Shown piece after piece: positions 1-5,963 of a stretch of DNA of 21,188 nucleotides; position 1 is the first letter of the stretch; each line of letters begins with the position of its first letter. The DNA comes from JBECKR01 sp040235415. Lineage in GTDB: Bacteria > Acidobacteriota > Polarisedimenticolia > Polarisedimenticolales > Polarisedimenticolaceae. Below the pieces are notes generated by a model, which was not told the origin of the DNA, did not search any database, and saw only the letters and a program-made list of their open reading frames with translations. The position numbers and the translations under genes are program-made. The stretch spans positions 1-21,188 of the forward strand of contig JBECKR010000057.1 of assembly GCA_040235415.1 (NCBI GenBank), in the 5' to 3' direction.

Positions 1-502
1 GCGCGACCTCGGCCGCGGGCAGGCGCGCCGCGAGCCCGTCGAGCAGCCGCCACTCGAAGCTCGTCAACACGAGCCCGTCGCCCCCGCCGCTCGCCGCGGC
101 GACGGCGACCACGGCGTCGACGAGCGCCGGATCGTGCTCGCGCTCCGTCTTCATCTCGACCACGACCCTCGTCGTCGGGCGCAGCAGCCGCAGCGCCGCC
201 GCTAGGTCGAGCACGCGCTCGCCGGAGAAGCTCGGAGAGAACCACGAGCCGGCGTCGAGCGCGCCGACGGCGCTCCAAGGCGTCTCGCGCACGACCCCGC
301 GGCCGTTCGTCGTGCGCTCGAGGGTCGCGTCGTGCAGCACGGCCGGTCGGCCGTCGGACGTCAGGCGGACGTCGAGCTCGACCCAGCGGGCGCCGGCCGC
401 GAGCGCGGCGCGGAACGACGCCGCGGTGTTCTCGGGAGCGACCGCCGCGGCGCCGCGATGGCCGATGATCTCGGGGGGCGGCCCTTCGCGCCGGCTCCGC
501 AC
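1..502 (-). CDS. Glycerophosphodiester phosphodiesterase family protein (3' end outside window)
   Basis: This enzyme family hydrolyses glycerophosphodiesters to glycerol-3-phosphate and an alcohol, using a metal-dependent TIM barrel. About 167 residues are present; the C-terminal part lies beyond position 1. The N-terminus shows the family hallmarks: IIGHRGAAAVAPENT, with the catalytic His-Arg and a metal-binding Glu, then VELDVRLTSDG followed by VLHDATLERTTNG, which supplies the Glu/Asp metal ligands and the second catalytic His. Further on is VVVEMKTE, the conserved Glu-x-Lys strand. I see no signal peptide, so a cytoplasmic enzyme is likely. The start chosen is GTG at 502, three bases after the ferredoxin stop; no ATG lies upstream in this frame before that stop. 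The tight spacing implies cotranscription with the ferredoxin gene. The family call is firm; the substrate is not known. Confidence 0.9.
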   Translation of the reverse strand, partial: MRSRREGPPPEIIGHRGAAAVAPENTAASFRAALAAGARWVELDVRLTSDGRPAVLHDATLERTTNGRGVVRETPWSAVGALDAGSWFSPSFSGERVLDLAAALRLLRPTTRVVVEMKTEREHDPALVDAVVAVAAASGGGDGLVLTSFEWRLLDGLAARLPAAEVA

Positions 503-505
503 CGC

Positions 506-838
506 TCACTTCCCGGCGGCGTCGGGCTCGCGCCGCAACCGCTCCACCGGCCGGCCGGAGACGAGGTGCTGCTCGACGATCGCGTCGACGTCGTCGAGCG
601 TCACGCCGCCGTACCACACCCCCTCGGGGTAAACCACGACGCTGACGCCGGTCTCGCACGCGTCGAGACAGCCGGCGGCGTTGATCCGGACCCGGCCCGC
701 GAGCCCGGCGTTCTTGGCCGCGACCTTGAGACGATCGCGAACGGCCTCCGAGCCCTTGGCCGCGCAGCAGCCGCGCGGGTGGCCGTCGGGACGGCGGTTG
801 ACGCAGACGAACACGTGTCGGTCGTACGGCGGCGGCAT
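506..838 (-). CDS. Thioredoxin-like [2Fe-2S] ferredoxin (COG3411 type)
   Basis: This is a 110-residue soluble electron-transfer protein of the thioredoxin-fold [2Fe-2S] ferredoxin family. Four cysteines fit the family spacing: C12-x11-C24 (followed by a second Cys, C25), then C57-x3-C61, in the contexts VCVNRRPDGHPRGCC and AAGCLDACE. The segment VVVYPEGVWYGGV and the ending EQHLVSGRPVERL are also typical. The frame is open upstream to 937, but that extension is arginine-rich and unlike the family. The ATG at 838 gives the expected length. No Shine-Dalgarno sequence precedes this ATG. Instead an extended -10 element ends 7 bases before it, suggesting a leaderless transcript. The gene is followed directly by the phosphodiesterase gene. 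The redox partner cannot be inferred from the neighbours. Confidence 0.9.
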   Translation of the reverse strand: MPPPYDRHVFVCVNRRPDGHPRGCCAAKGSEAVRDRLKVAAKNAGLAGRVRINAAGCLDACETGVSVVVYPEGVWYGGVTLDDVDAIVEQHLVSGRPVERLRREPDAAGK

Positions 839-845
839 GGGCGGG

Positions 846-854
846 ATTCTACCA
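846..854 (-). promoter_or_regulatory. Extended -10 promoter for the ferredoxin gene
   Basis: On the minus strand this reads TG-G-TAGAAT. TAGAAT matches the sigma70 -10 consensus at 5 of 6 positions and carries the extended TG. No -35 match is seen 16-18 bases upstream. The element ends 7 bases before the ATG at 838, so transcription should begin at or next to the start codon. Confidence 0.55.
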
Positions 855-865
855 GCGCGGCGACG

Positions 866-874
866 TGCTACGAT
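866..874 (+). promoter_or_regulatory. Extended -10 promoter for the small basic protein/NUDIX unit
   Basis: This reads TG-C-TACGAT, an extended -10 without a recognisable -35. It lies 11 bases from the oppositely oriented element at 846-854. The same nine bases recur at 15152-15160 before the 3-hydroxybutyryl-CoA dehydrogenase gene. The predicted 5' leader is about 50 bases and contains an inverted repeat (884-890 with 896-902). Confidence 0.5.
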
Positions 875-883
875 ACCGCGCTT

Positions 884-902
884 CCGGCGCCTCGTGCGCC
901 GG
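884..902 (+). repeat. Inverted repeat in the 5' leader
   Basis: This is a perfect 7-bp stem, CCGGCGC/GCGCCGG, with a 5-base loop, placed between the predicted promoter and the Shine-Dalgarno of the 931 gene. No T-run follows, so it is unlikely to be an intrinsic terminator. In DNA this rich in G+C it may be coincidental. Confidence 0.3.
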
Positions 903-930
903 CCCAACGGTGCCGATCGCGGAGAGGGAC

Positions 931-1125
931 ATGGCAACGACGACCGTCGAGACCCTGAAGGACAAGGCGGCGAAGCTGAAGAAGAAGCTCGCCGGCGAGC
1001 GCGACAAGCTCGACGGCGCGGGCGTCCGTCGCCTGCGCAAGCGCATCCGCCGGGCGCAGCGCCGCGCCTCGAAGCTCGCGACGCGCGCGGCGAAATCCGC
1101 CGCGAAGCCGGCGAAGGAGAGCTGA
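931..1125 (+). CDS. Small lysine/arginine-rich helical protein (64 aa)
   Basis: I do not recognise a family. The 64-residue product is almost entirely predicted helix and very basic: MATTTVETLKDKAAKLKKKL, then an Arg/Lys-rich centre (RRLRKRIRRAQRRASK) and an Ala/Lys/Pro tail (AAKSAAKPAKES). Low-complexity basic proteins of this kind often bind nucleic acid (histone H1-like or ribosome-associated), but no specific motif shows that here. The start at 931 is supported by the strong Shine-Dalgarno GGAGAGG at 921-927. An in-frame upstream ATG at 865 lacks such a site and falls inside the predicted -10 region. The stop lies 8 bases before the GTG of the NUDIX gene, so the two are probably cotranscribed. 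Confidence 0.7.
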   Translation: MATTTVETLKDKAAKLKKKLAGERDKLDGAGVRRLRKRIRRAQRRASKLATRAAKSAAKPAKES

Positions 1126-1133
1126 GCCGAGCC

Positions 1134-1673
1134 GTGGAGCGCTGGCGCCGGCTCGAGGCGAAGCGGATCCGGGACTGCCGGGTGTTCGCGCTCGACGAGG
1201 TCCTGCTCGAGCCGCCCGGGGGCGGCCGTGCCCGCGACTTCTACGTCGTCGAGGCGCCCGACTGGATCAACGTCGTGCCCCTGACCGCGGACGGCCGGGT
1301 CGTCATGATCCGGCAGTACCGCGTCGGAGCGGACGACGTCACGCTCGAGATCCCCGGCGGGATGTGCGACCCCGGCGAGTCGCCGGCGGCCGCGGCGCTC
1401 CGCGAGCTCCGCGAGGAGACCGGGTACGTCGCGGACGACCTCGTGCCGCTCGGCTGGGTGCATCCGAATCCCGCGATCCAGGGGAACCGCTGCCACTCGT
1501 TCCTGGCGCGCGGCGCCCGCCGAGCCGGCGACCCCGCCCCCGACGCCGGCGAGGCGTTCGAGGTCGTGACCTACCGGCTCGACGAGGTCCCGGCCCTCAT
1601 CGCCGGCGGCGCGATCACGCACGCGCTCGTCGTCGCGGCCTTCCATCTGCTCGCCGGCCGCGGCGAGGTTTGA
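1134..1673 (+). CDS. NUDIX hydrolase, ADP-ribose pyrophosphatase-like
   Basis: A 179-residue NUDIX enzyme, expected to hydrolyse a nucleoside diphosphate linked to another moiety. The ADP-sugar pyrophosphatase subgroup is suggested by the N-terminal antiparallel region (FYVVEAPDWINVVPLT...VVMIRQYR) and the EIPGG before the box. The NUDIX box is complete: G76-x5-E82-x7-R90-E-L-x-E-E-x-G97, so the Mg2+-binding glutamates are intact. The start is GTG at 1134, preceded by AAGGAGAG and 8 bases after the stop of the small basic gene. The frame is open further upstream, but that part overlaps the preceding gene and is shadow sequence. The product is cytoplasmic. The substrate cannot be fixed from sequence alone. 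Confidence 0.88.
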   Translation: MERWRRLEAKRIRDCRVFALDEVLLEPPGGGRARDFYVVEAPDWINVVPLTADGRVVMIRQYRVGADDVTLEIPGGMCDPGESPAAAALRELREETGYVADDLVPLGWVHPNPAIQGNRCHSFLARGARRAGDPAPDAGEAFEVVTYRLDEVPALIAGGAITHALVVAAFHLLAGRGEV

Positions 1674-1698
1674 CCCGGCGCGGCCGGCGGGGTATAGA
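1670..1698 (+). promoter_or_regulatory. Sigma70-type promoter for the sulfatase-family gene
   Basis: TTGACC at 1670-1675 and TATAGA at 1693-1698 are separated by 17 bases. Each matches its consensus at 5 of 6 positions, making this the best bipartite promoter in the window. The -35 overlaps the NUDIX stop codon. The predicted start point falls at about the GTG at 1705, so the message may be leaderless. Confidence 0.6.
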
Positions 1699-1704
1699 GA
1701 CCTC

Positions 1705-3336
1705 GTGACCCTTCGCAGCGGCATGGCGGCCGCCGTCGTCGCGACGGCGATGCTCGCCGGCGTCCCGGACGCCGGGGCGGCGGCCCGCAACGTCGTTCTG
1801 ATCTCGATCGATTCGCTGCGTGCCGACCATCTCCCGATGTACGGCTACCCGCGCCGCACGGCGCCGTTCCTGGCGCGGCTCGCGCGCGACCCGCACGCTG
1901 CGGTCTACCAGCGCGTCACCGCCGTCAATCCCTCGTGCCACCCGTCGCATACCACGATCCTGACCGGTCGCTGGCCCCAGCAGGTCGGGGTGTTCTACTG
2001 CGGCGAGGACATCCTGTTCGCGCCGATCGAGGCCGAGGACCCCGAGGCCCAGGCGGGGCTCGAGGCGTACCAGGAGAACGCGAAGCGTTCGCCCGAGGCG
2101 CTCGTCCGGAAGAAGACGTCGGCCGTCATGAACTGGCTCCGGACCCCGGAGGGGACCGAGTCGCTCGCGACCTACCTGCAGCGCCGCGGGTTCGCGACGG
2201 CGGGTTTCGTGTCGATCTGGACGGTCGAGAGCCGCTTCGGGTACGCGCGCGGCTTCGACGTCTACGACGACGAGCTCGACCAGTACTACGGCCCGAAGAA
2301 GCTGGCGTGGCTGCTGCGCGACCGCTTCAAGAGCCAGCGCCGTCGCCGCGGCGAAGACACCGTCGCGCGAGCGGTGAGGTTCGTCGACGGGTTCGACGGA
2401 TCGAAGAGGCTGTTCCTGTTCGTGCACCTCGCCGACACGCACGTGCCGTACCGCGCTCCGGACGACGTCCGGTTCCGCGAGACGGACGCGGACCGCGCCC
2501 ACCTCGAACGGTCGTGGCGGTCGCGCTACCCGGACGAGAATCGCGACCGCGCGTTCTGGAAGATGTCGCGCGGCGACGGCTTCCTGCTCGACCGCTACGA
2601 CCGCGCCATCCGCCACGAGGACGCGCTGCTCTCCGAGCTGTTCGAGCACCTCGAGGCGAAGGGGATCCTCGACGATGCCGTCGTCGTGGTGCTCGCCGAC
2701 CACGGCGACAGCTTCGGGCAGCACCGCTACCTGTCGTCGTCGCAGCAGAACCGGCTGTTCTTCGAGCACTCGGTGTACGTCTGGGAGGAGACGCAGCACG
2801 TCCCGATGATCGTGCTCGACCCGCGCCGCGACGGGGCGGTGCGGGTCGCCGGCAACGTCTCGCAGGTGGACGTCGTCCCGACCGTGCTCGCCGCGCTCGG
2901 TTTCGACCGCGCGACGTTCGGCTCGGGAACCCTTCCCGGGCGCGACCTCTTCGCCGATCCGCCGGATCTCCACCGGCGGGTGTACTTCCTGACGTTCGGG
3001 CGCGGAAGGCCGGGCCTGCTCGAGGACCTGTTCACGGACTTCCCGCGGTTCGTCGGCTTCCGCGAGGGCGATCTCAAGTTCTTCGTGGACCGCGCGCGGC
3101 TCAAGGGTCCGAAGCAGGGACGGTGCTTCCTCTACGACCTCGGCGACGACCCGAACGAGAAGCGCAACCTGTGCGAGGATCCCGACACGGCGCCGCGCGC
3201 CGCGCGGTTTCGGGACGAGCTCGTGCAGTGGTACAACGGGACCGTGGCCCCGCGGCGCGAGGAGCGCGCGGTCGAGCGCGAGCAACGTCGCGAACAGCGC
3301 CGCTCGGGCTCAGACGCGGGCGGTGGGGGGCCTTAG
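1705..3336 (+). CDS. Exported sulfatase/alkaline-phosphatase-superfamily hydrolase
   Basis: A 543-residue exported metal-dependent hydrolase. The N-terminus looks like a Sec signal peptide: MTLRSG, a hydrophobic stretch at about 7-20, then an AGA-type cleavage region near 23-26. VLISIDSLRADH (31-42) supplies the first metal Asp. C78-H-P-S-H82-TTILTG occupies the sulfatase signature position. ADHGDSFGQH (331-340) supplies further metal ligands. LYDLGDDPNEKRNL near the C-terminus is typical of arylsulfatases. The nucleophile position is Cys, but the Arg of the canonical C-x-P-x-R formylglycine motif is His here. Sulfatase activity is therefore uncertain, and a phosphodiesterase or phosphatase is possible. 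GTG 1705 is favoured because it sits at the predicted transcription start; ATG at 1723 is the alternative. The 3' end overlaps the convergent dehydrogenase gene by 27 bases. Confidence 0.82.
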   Translation: MTLRSGMAAAVVATAMLAGVPDAGAAARNVVLISIDSLRADHLPMYGYPRRTAPFLARLARDPHAAVYQRVTAVNPSCHPSHTTILTGRWPQQVGVFYCGEDILFAPIEAEDPEAQAGLEAYQENAKRSPEALVRKKTSAVMNWLRTPEGTESLATYLQRRGFATAGFVSIWTVESRFGYARGFDVYDDELDQYYGPKKLAWLLRDRFKSQRRRRGEDTVARAVRFVDGFDGSKRLFLFVHLADTHVPYRAPDDVRFRETDADRAHLERSWRSRYPDENRDRAFWKMSRGDGFLLDRYDRAIRHEDALLSELFEHLEAKGILDDAVVVVLADHGDSFGQHRYLSSSQQNRLFFEHSVYVWEETQHVPMIVLDPRRDGAVRVAGNVSQVDVVPTVLAALGFDRATFGSGTLPGRDLFADPPDLHRRVYFLTFGRGRPGLLEDLFTDFPRFVGFREGDLKFFVDRARLKGPKQGRCFLYDLGDDPNEKRNLCEDPDTAPRAARFRDELVQWYNGTVAPRREERAVEREQRREQRRSGSDAGGGGP

Positions 3337-4107
3337 GGCGCGCGCCAGCACGCGGTCGACGATCCCCGGGACGAACTTGTTCGCGAAGGCCATGAGCTTC
3401 GCCTCGGCGGAGAGCACCATCTCCCGGCGGCGCGAGCGTGCCATCTTGACGAGCGCGAGCGCGACCGACTCGGCGGAGTGCCGCGCGACGCGGTAGCGAC
3501 GCTGCTGCGGTCCCTCGCGGAGCGCGCGGTCCCTGAAGCCGGTCTCGGTGGAGGACGGGCAGACGACGCCGACCGTCACCCCGGTCCCCCAGGTCTCGAC
3601 GCGCAGTGCGTCCGCCATGCCGTGGAGTGCGAACTTGCTCGCGGAGTACCCTGCGTAGCTCGGGACGCCGCGCTTGCCGACGATCGACGACACGAGCAGC
3701 ACCCGGCCGCTGCCGCGCTCCAGCATTCCCGGCAGGAACGGCCTCACGGTGCGCACGACGCCGACGACGTTCACCTCCAGGACGCGGTGCAGGTCTCGAT
3801 CGGTCAAGTTCACGAACAGTGCGTCGAGCCCGACGCCGGCGTTCGCGACGACGACGTCGGGCACTCCGCGCGCGAGCACGCGCCCCGCCATGGCGTCCAT
3901 GGACACCGGGTCGGCGACGTCGGCCACGACGGGCTCGACGCGCGGCGGGCCGCCGTGCCGCGCCGCGATCTCCGCGAGGCGATTGCCGGTGCGGGCCACC
4001 GCCACGACCCGGGCGCCGGCCGCCACGAACGCGTCGACCGCCGCCCGGCCGATCCCGGACGACGCGCCGGTGACGAGGACGCGCCGCCCTGCGAGCTTCG
4101 CCGCCAT
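3310..4107 (-). CDS. Short-chain dehydrogenase/reductase
   Basis: A 265-residue classical SDR, an NAD(P)-dependent oxidoreductase of a carbonyl or hydroxyl group. It shows the cofactor motif TGASSGIG (13-20), NAG (89-91), N113 in the EVNVVG helix, a catalytic Ser at 140/141, and Y154-SAS-K158. VCPSSTETGF follows the active site. After the cofactor strand, VARTGNR places Arg near the position that often favours NADP(H), which is a weak indication only. The C-terminal extension (residues about 220-265, basic then amphipathic) resembles bacterial DHRS7-type SDRs. The ATG at 4107 has a strong Shine-Dalgarno (GGAGGAGAGG, 4109-4118). The gene is monocistronic, divergent from the TPR gene and convergent with the sulfatase gene. 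The substrate is unknown. Confidence 0.9.
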   Translation of the reverse strand: MAAKLAGRRVLVTGASSGIGRAAVDAFVAAGARVVAVARTGNRLAEIAARHGGPPRVEPVVADVADPVSMDAMAGRVLARGVPDVVVANAGVGLDALFVNLTDRDLHRVLEVNVVGVVRTVRPFLPGMLERGSGRVLLVSSIVGKRGVPSYAGYSASKFALHGMADALRVETWGTGVTVGVVCPSSTETGFRDRALREGPQQRRYRVARHSAESVALALVKMARSRRREMVLSAEAKLMAFANKFVPGIVDRVLARALRPPTARV

Positions 4108-4127
4108 GCCTCTCCTCCAGGCCGACG

Positions 4128-4136
4128 AGTCTAGCA
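4128..4136 (-). promoter_or_regulatory. Extended -10 promoter for the short-chain dehydrogenase
   Basis: On the minus strand this reads TG-C-TAGACT, the same nine bases as the element before the acyl-CoA bifunctional gene at 15119-15127. No -35 is apparent. The predicted start near 4121 gives a leader of about 14 bases that carries the Shine-Dalgarno. Confidence 0.5.
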
Positions 4137-4148
4137 GGGGCGGGGGCG

Positions 4149-4157
4149 TGGTAGCGT
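4149..4157 (+). promoter_or_regulatory. Extended -10 promoter for the TPR membrane protein
   Basis: This reads TG-G-TAGCGT. It lies 12 bases from the opposing element at 4128-4136, so the upstream region of each promoter overlaps the other promoter's -10. No -35 match is seen. Confidence 0.4.
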
Positions 4158-4190
4158 AGCCGGTCCGCCGATCGAGGAGAGCACCAGGGG

Positions 4191-5963
4191 ATGGGGCGCC
4201 GAAGAGCAAGCCGCGGCCGGCCGCCGGAGCCGCGATCGCGGCGGGCACGGCTCGTGTTCGCCGCAGCGGCGCTCGTCGTCGCGACGCTGGCGGCGTACGC
4301 GCCCGCGCTCGACGGGGGGTTCCTGTGGGACGACGACGTCCACGTCTCCTCGAACCGCAACCTGCGCGACGCCGCGGGGCTCCGCCGGATCTGGACCGAC
4401 GCGACCGCGACACCGCAGTACTACCCTCTGACGCACACCTCGTTCTGGCTGCAATACCACGTGTCGGGACTCGACACCCGGCCGTACCACGTGGTCAACG
4501 TTCTGCTGCACGCGCTCGCGGCGTGGCTGCTGTGGCGCGTCCTCGCGCTCCTCGAAGTCCCCGGCGCGGGGCTGGCGGCGGCGATCCTCGCGCTCCACCC
4601 GGTCGAGGTCGAGTCGGTCGCCTGGATCACGGAACGCAAGAACGTGCTGTCGGCGGTGCTCGTCCTCGGATCGGCGCTCGCGTACCTCACGTGGGCATAC
4701 CGCCGCGACGATCGCGGCCTCTCCCGCACCGCGAGCCTCGGCCTGCCTGGGCTCGCGGTCGGGCTGTACCTCGCGGCGTTGCTCGCCAAGACCGTGGCGG
4801 CGGTCCTCCCCGCCGCGCTCGCGATCGTCCTCGCGTGGCGGCGACGCCTGCGCGGGCGGGACGCGCTGCTCCTCGGGCCGATGCTCCTGGCCGGCGCCGC
4901 GATGGGACAGCTCACCGCGTTCCTCGAGCGCTACCAGGTCGGCGCACGCGGCGCCGATTGGGCGTTCACGCCGGTCGAGCGCGTGCTGATCGCGGGGCGG
5001 GCGATCGTGTTCTACGCAGGGAAGCTACTCTGGCCGGTCGGCCTGTCGTTCCAGTACCGGCGCTGGACGATCGACGCCGCCTCCGCGGCGCAGTACCTCT
5101 TCCCGCTCGCGGTCGTCGCCGCGGTCCTGGGCCTGGCGCTCGCCGCACGCCGCATCGGCTGGGGCCCGTTCGTCGCGATGGCGTACTTCGGGGTCGCGAT
5201 CCTGCCGGCGTCGGGGTTGTTCGACGTCTTCCCGATGCGGTTCTCGTTCGTCGCGGACCACTTCCAGTACCTCGCGAGCGCCGGGCCGATCGCGCTCGGC
5301 GCCGCGATCGTGTGGCTCGGAGCGGCCCGCGCGGCGGTGCGCGCTCGGGTCGACCCGAGACGCGTGCGCCTGGCGGTGTCCGTGCTCCTCGTCGGGACGC
5401 TCTCGATCCTGACCTGGCGACAGGCCCACGCCTACACCGACCTCGAGACGCTGTGGCGCCACACGCTCGCGGAGAATCCGGACGCCTGGCTCGCGCACTA
5501 CAACCTGGGGAAGCTGCTCGCCGATCGCGGCGAGACCGACGAGGCGATGGCGCAGTACCGTGAGGCGCTCGCGGCGAAACCCGATCTCGCGGAGGCGAAC
5601 GTCAATCTGGCGAACGCGCTCGCCGACGGGGGCGATCTCGACGGAGCGATCGGGCACTACGAAGCCGCGCTCTCCGCGGACCCGGACAAGCCGCTGACGC
5701 ACTACGACCTGGGGCTGGCTCTGGAGCAGACGGGGCGCGTCGATCGCGCCGAGGCGCAGTACCGCGAGGCGATCCGGCTCGACCCCGGTCTCGGCGGGGC
5801 GCACAACAACCTCGCGATCCTGCTTTACGATCGAGGGGAGTACCGCGCGGCGGCGCGCGAGCTCGAGCTTGCCGCGCGCCACGGTGTCACGCCGCACCCC
5901 GACTTCGTCCGCGCCCTCGCGGACAGGGTGTCTGACACCGGTGTCAGACACCCTCGACGGTGA
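4191..5963 (+). CDS. TMTC-like polytopic membrane protein with C-terminal TPR repeats
   Basis: A 590-residue protein. After a basic N-terminus comes the first membrane segment (about 21-40), then an extracytoplasmic loop with GGFLWDDDVHV (D47-D49), resembling the acidic catalytic motif of GT-C glycosyltransferases and of TMTC O-mannosyltransferases. Roughly ten hydrophobic segments follow to about residue 410. HPVEVESVAWITERKN (136-151) is a typical conserved loop of this bacterial family. Residues about 428-565 are TPR units (for example WLAHYNLGKLLADRGETDEA, then ANVNLANALADGGDLDGA and THYDLGLALEQTGRVDRA). The likely role is transfer of a lipid-linked sugar to an exported substrate, with the TPRs outside the cytoplasm; this is inferred from the eukaryotic TMTC proteins. 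The ATG at 4191 has GAGGAGA at 4174-4180. The last ten residues are encoded by the palindrome shared with the next gene. Confidence 0.82.
   Translation: MGRRRASRGRPPEPRSRRARLVFAAAALVVATLAAYAPALDGGFLWDDDVHVSSNRNLRDAAGLRRIWTDATATPQYYPLTHTSFWLQYHVSGLDTRPYHVVNVLLHALAAWLLWRVLALLEVPGAGLAAAILALHPVEVESVAWITERKNVLSAVLVLGSALAYLTWAYRRDDRGLSRTASLGLPGLAVGLYLAALLAKTVAAVLPAALAIVLAWRRRLRGRDALLLGPMLLAGAAMGQLTAFLERYQVGARGADWAFTPVERVLIAGRAIVFYAGKLLWPVGLSFQYRRWTIDAASAAQYLFPLAVVAAVLGLALAARRIGWGPFVAMAYFGVAILPASGLFDVFPMRFSFVADHFQYLASAGPIALGAAIVWLGAARAAVRARVDPRRVRLAVSVLLVGTLSILTWRQAHAYTDLETLWRHTLAENPDAWLAHYNLGKLLADRGETDEAMAQYREALAAKPDLAEANVNLANALADGGDLDGAIGHYEAALSADPDKPLTHYDLGLALEQTGRVDRAEAQYREAIRLDPGLGGAHNNLAILLYDRGEYRAAARELELAARHGVTPHPDFVRALADRVSDTGVRHPRR
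5926..5953. terminator. 28-bp perfect palindrome between convergent genes (candidate bidirectional terminator or dispersed repeat)
   Basis: GGGTGTCTGACACC at 5926-5939 is followed immediately by its exact reverse complement at 5940-5953. It lies at the meeting point of two convergent genes: it encodes the C-terminal SDTGVRHP of the TPR protein and contains the stop codon (5944-5946) of the thioesterase-FAH gene. Its nested sub-palindromes can fold on either strand. No T-run follows on either strand, so Rho-independent termination in the textbook form is not shown. Confidence 0.6.

Noticed and set aside
681..1133. Upstream extension of the NUDIX reading frame
   Set aside because: It overlaps the ferredoxin gene and the small basic gene in another frame and is unlike the family. 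GTG 1134 with AAGGAGAG fits better.
1615..3285. Long open frame (556 codons) on the minus strand opposite the sulfatase-family gene
   Set aside because: Its product is a low-complexity Arg/Glu/Val-rich sequence without domains, typical of antisense frames in high-GC DNA. The plus strand carries a clear family protein.
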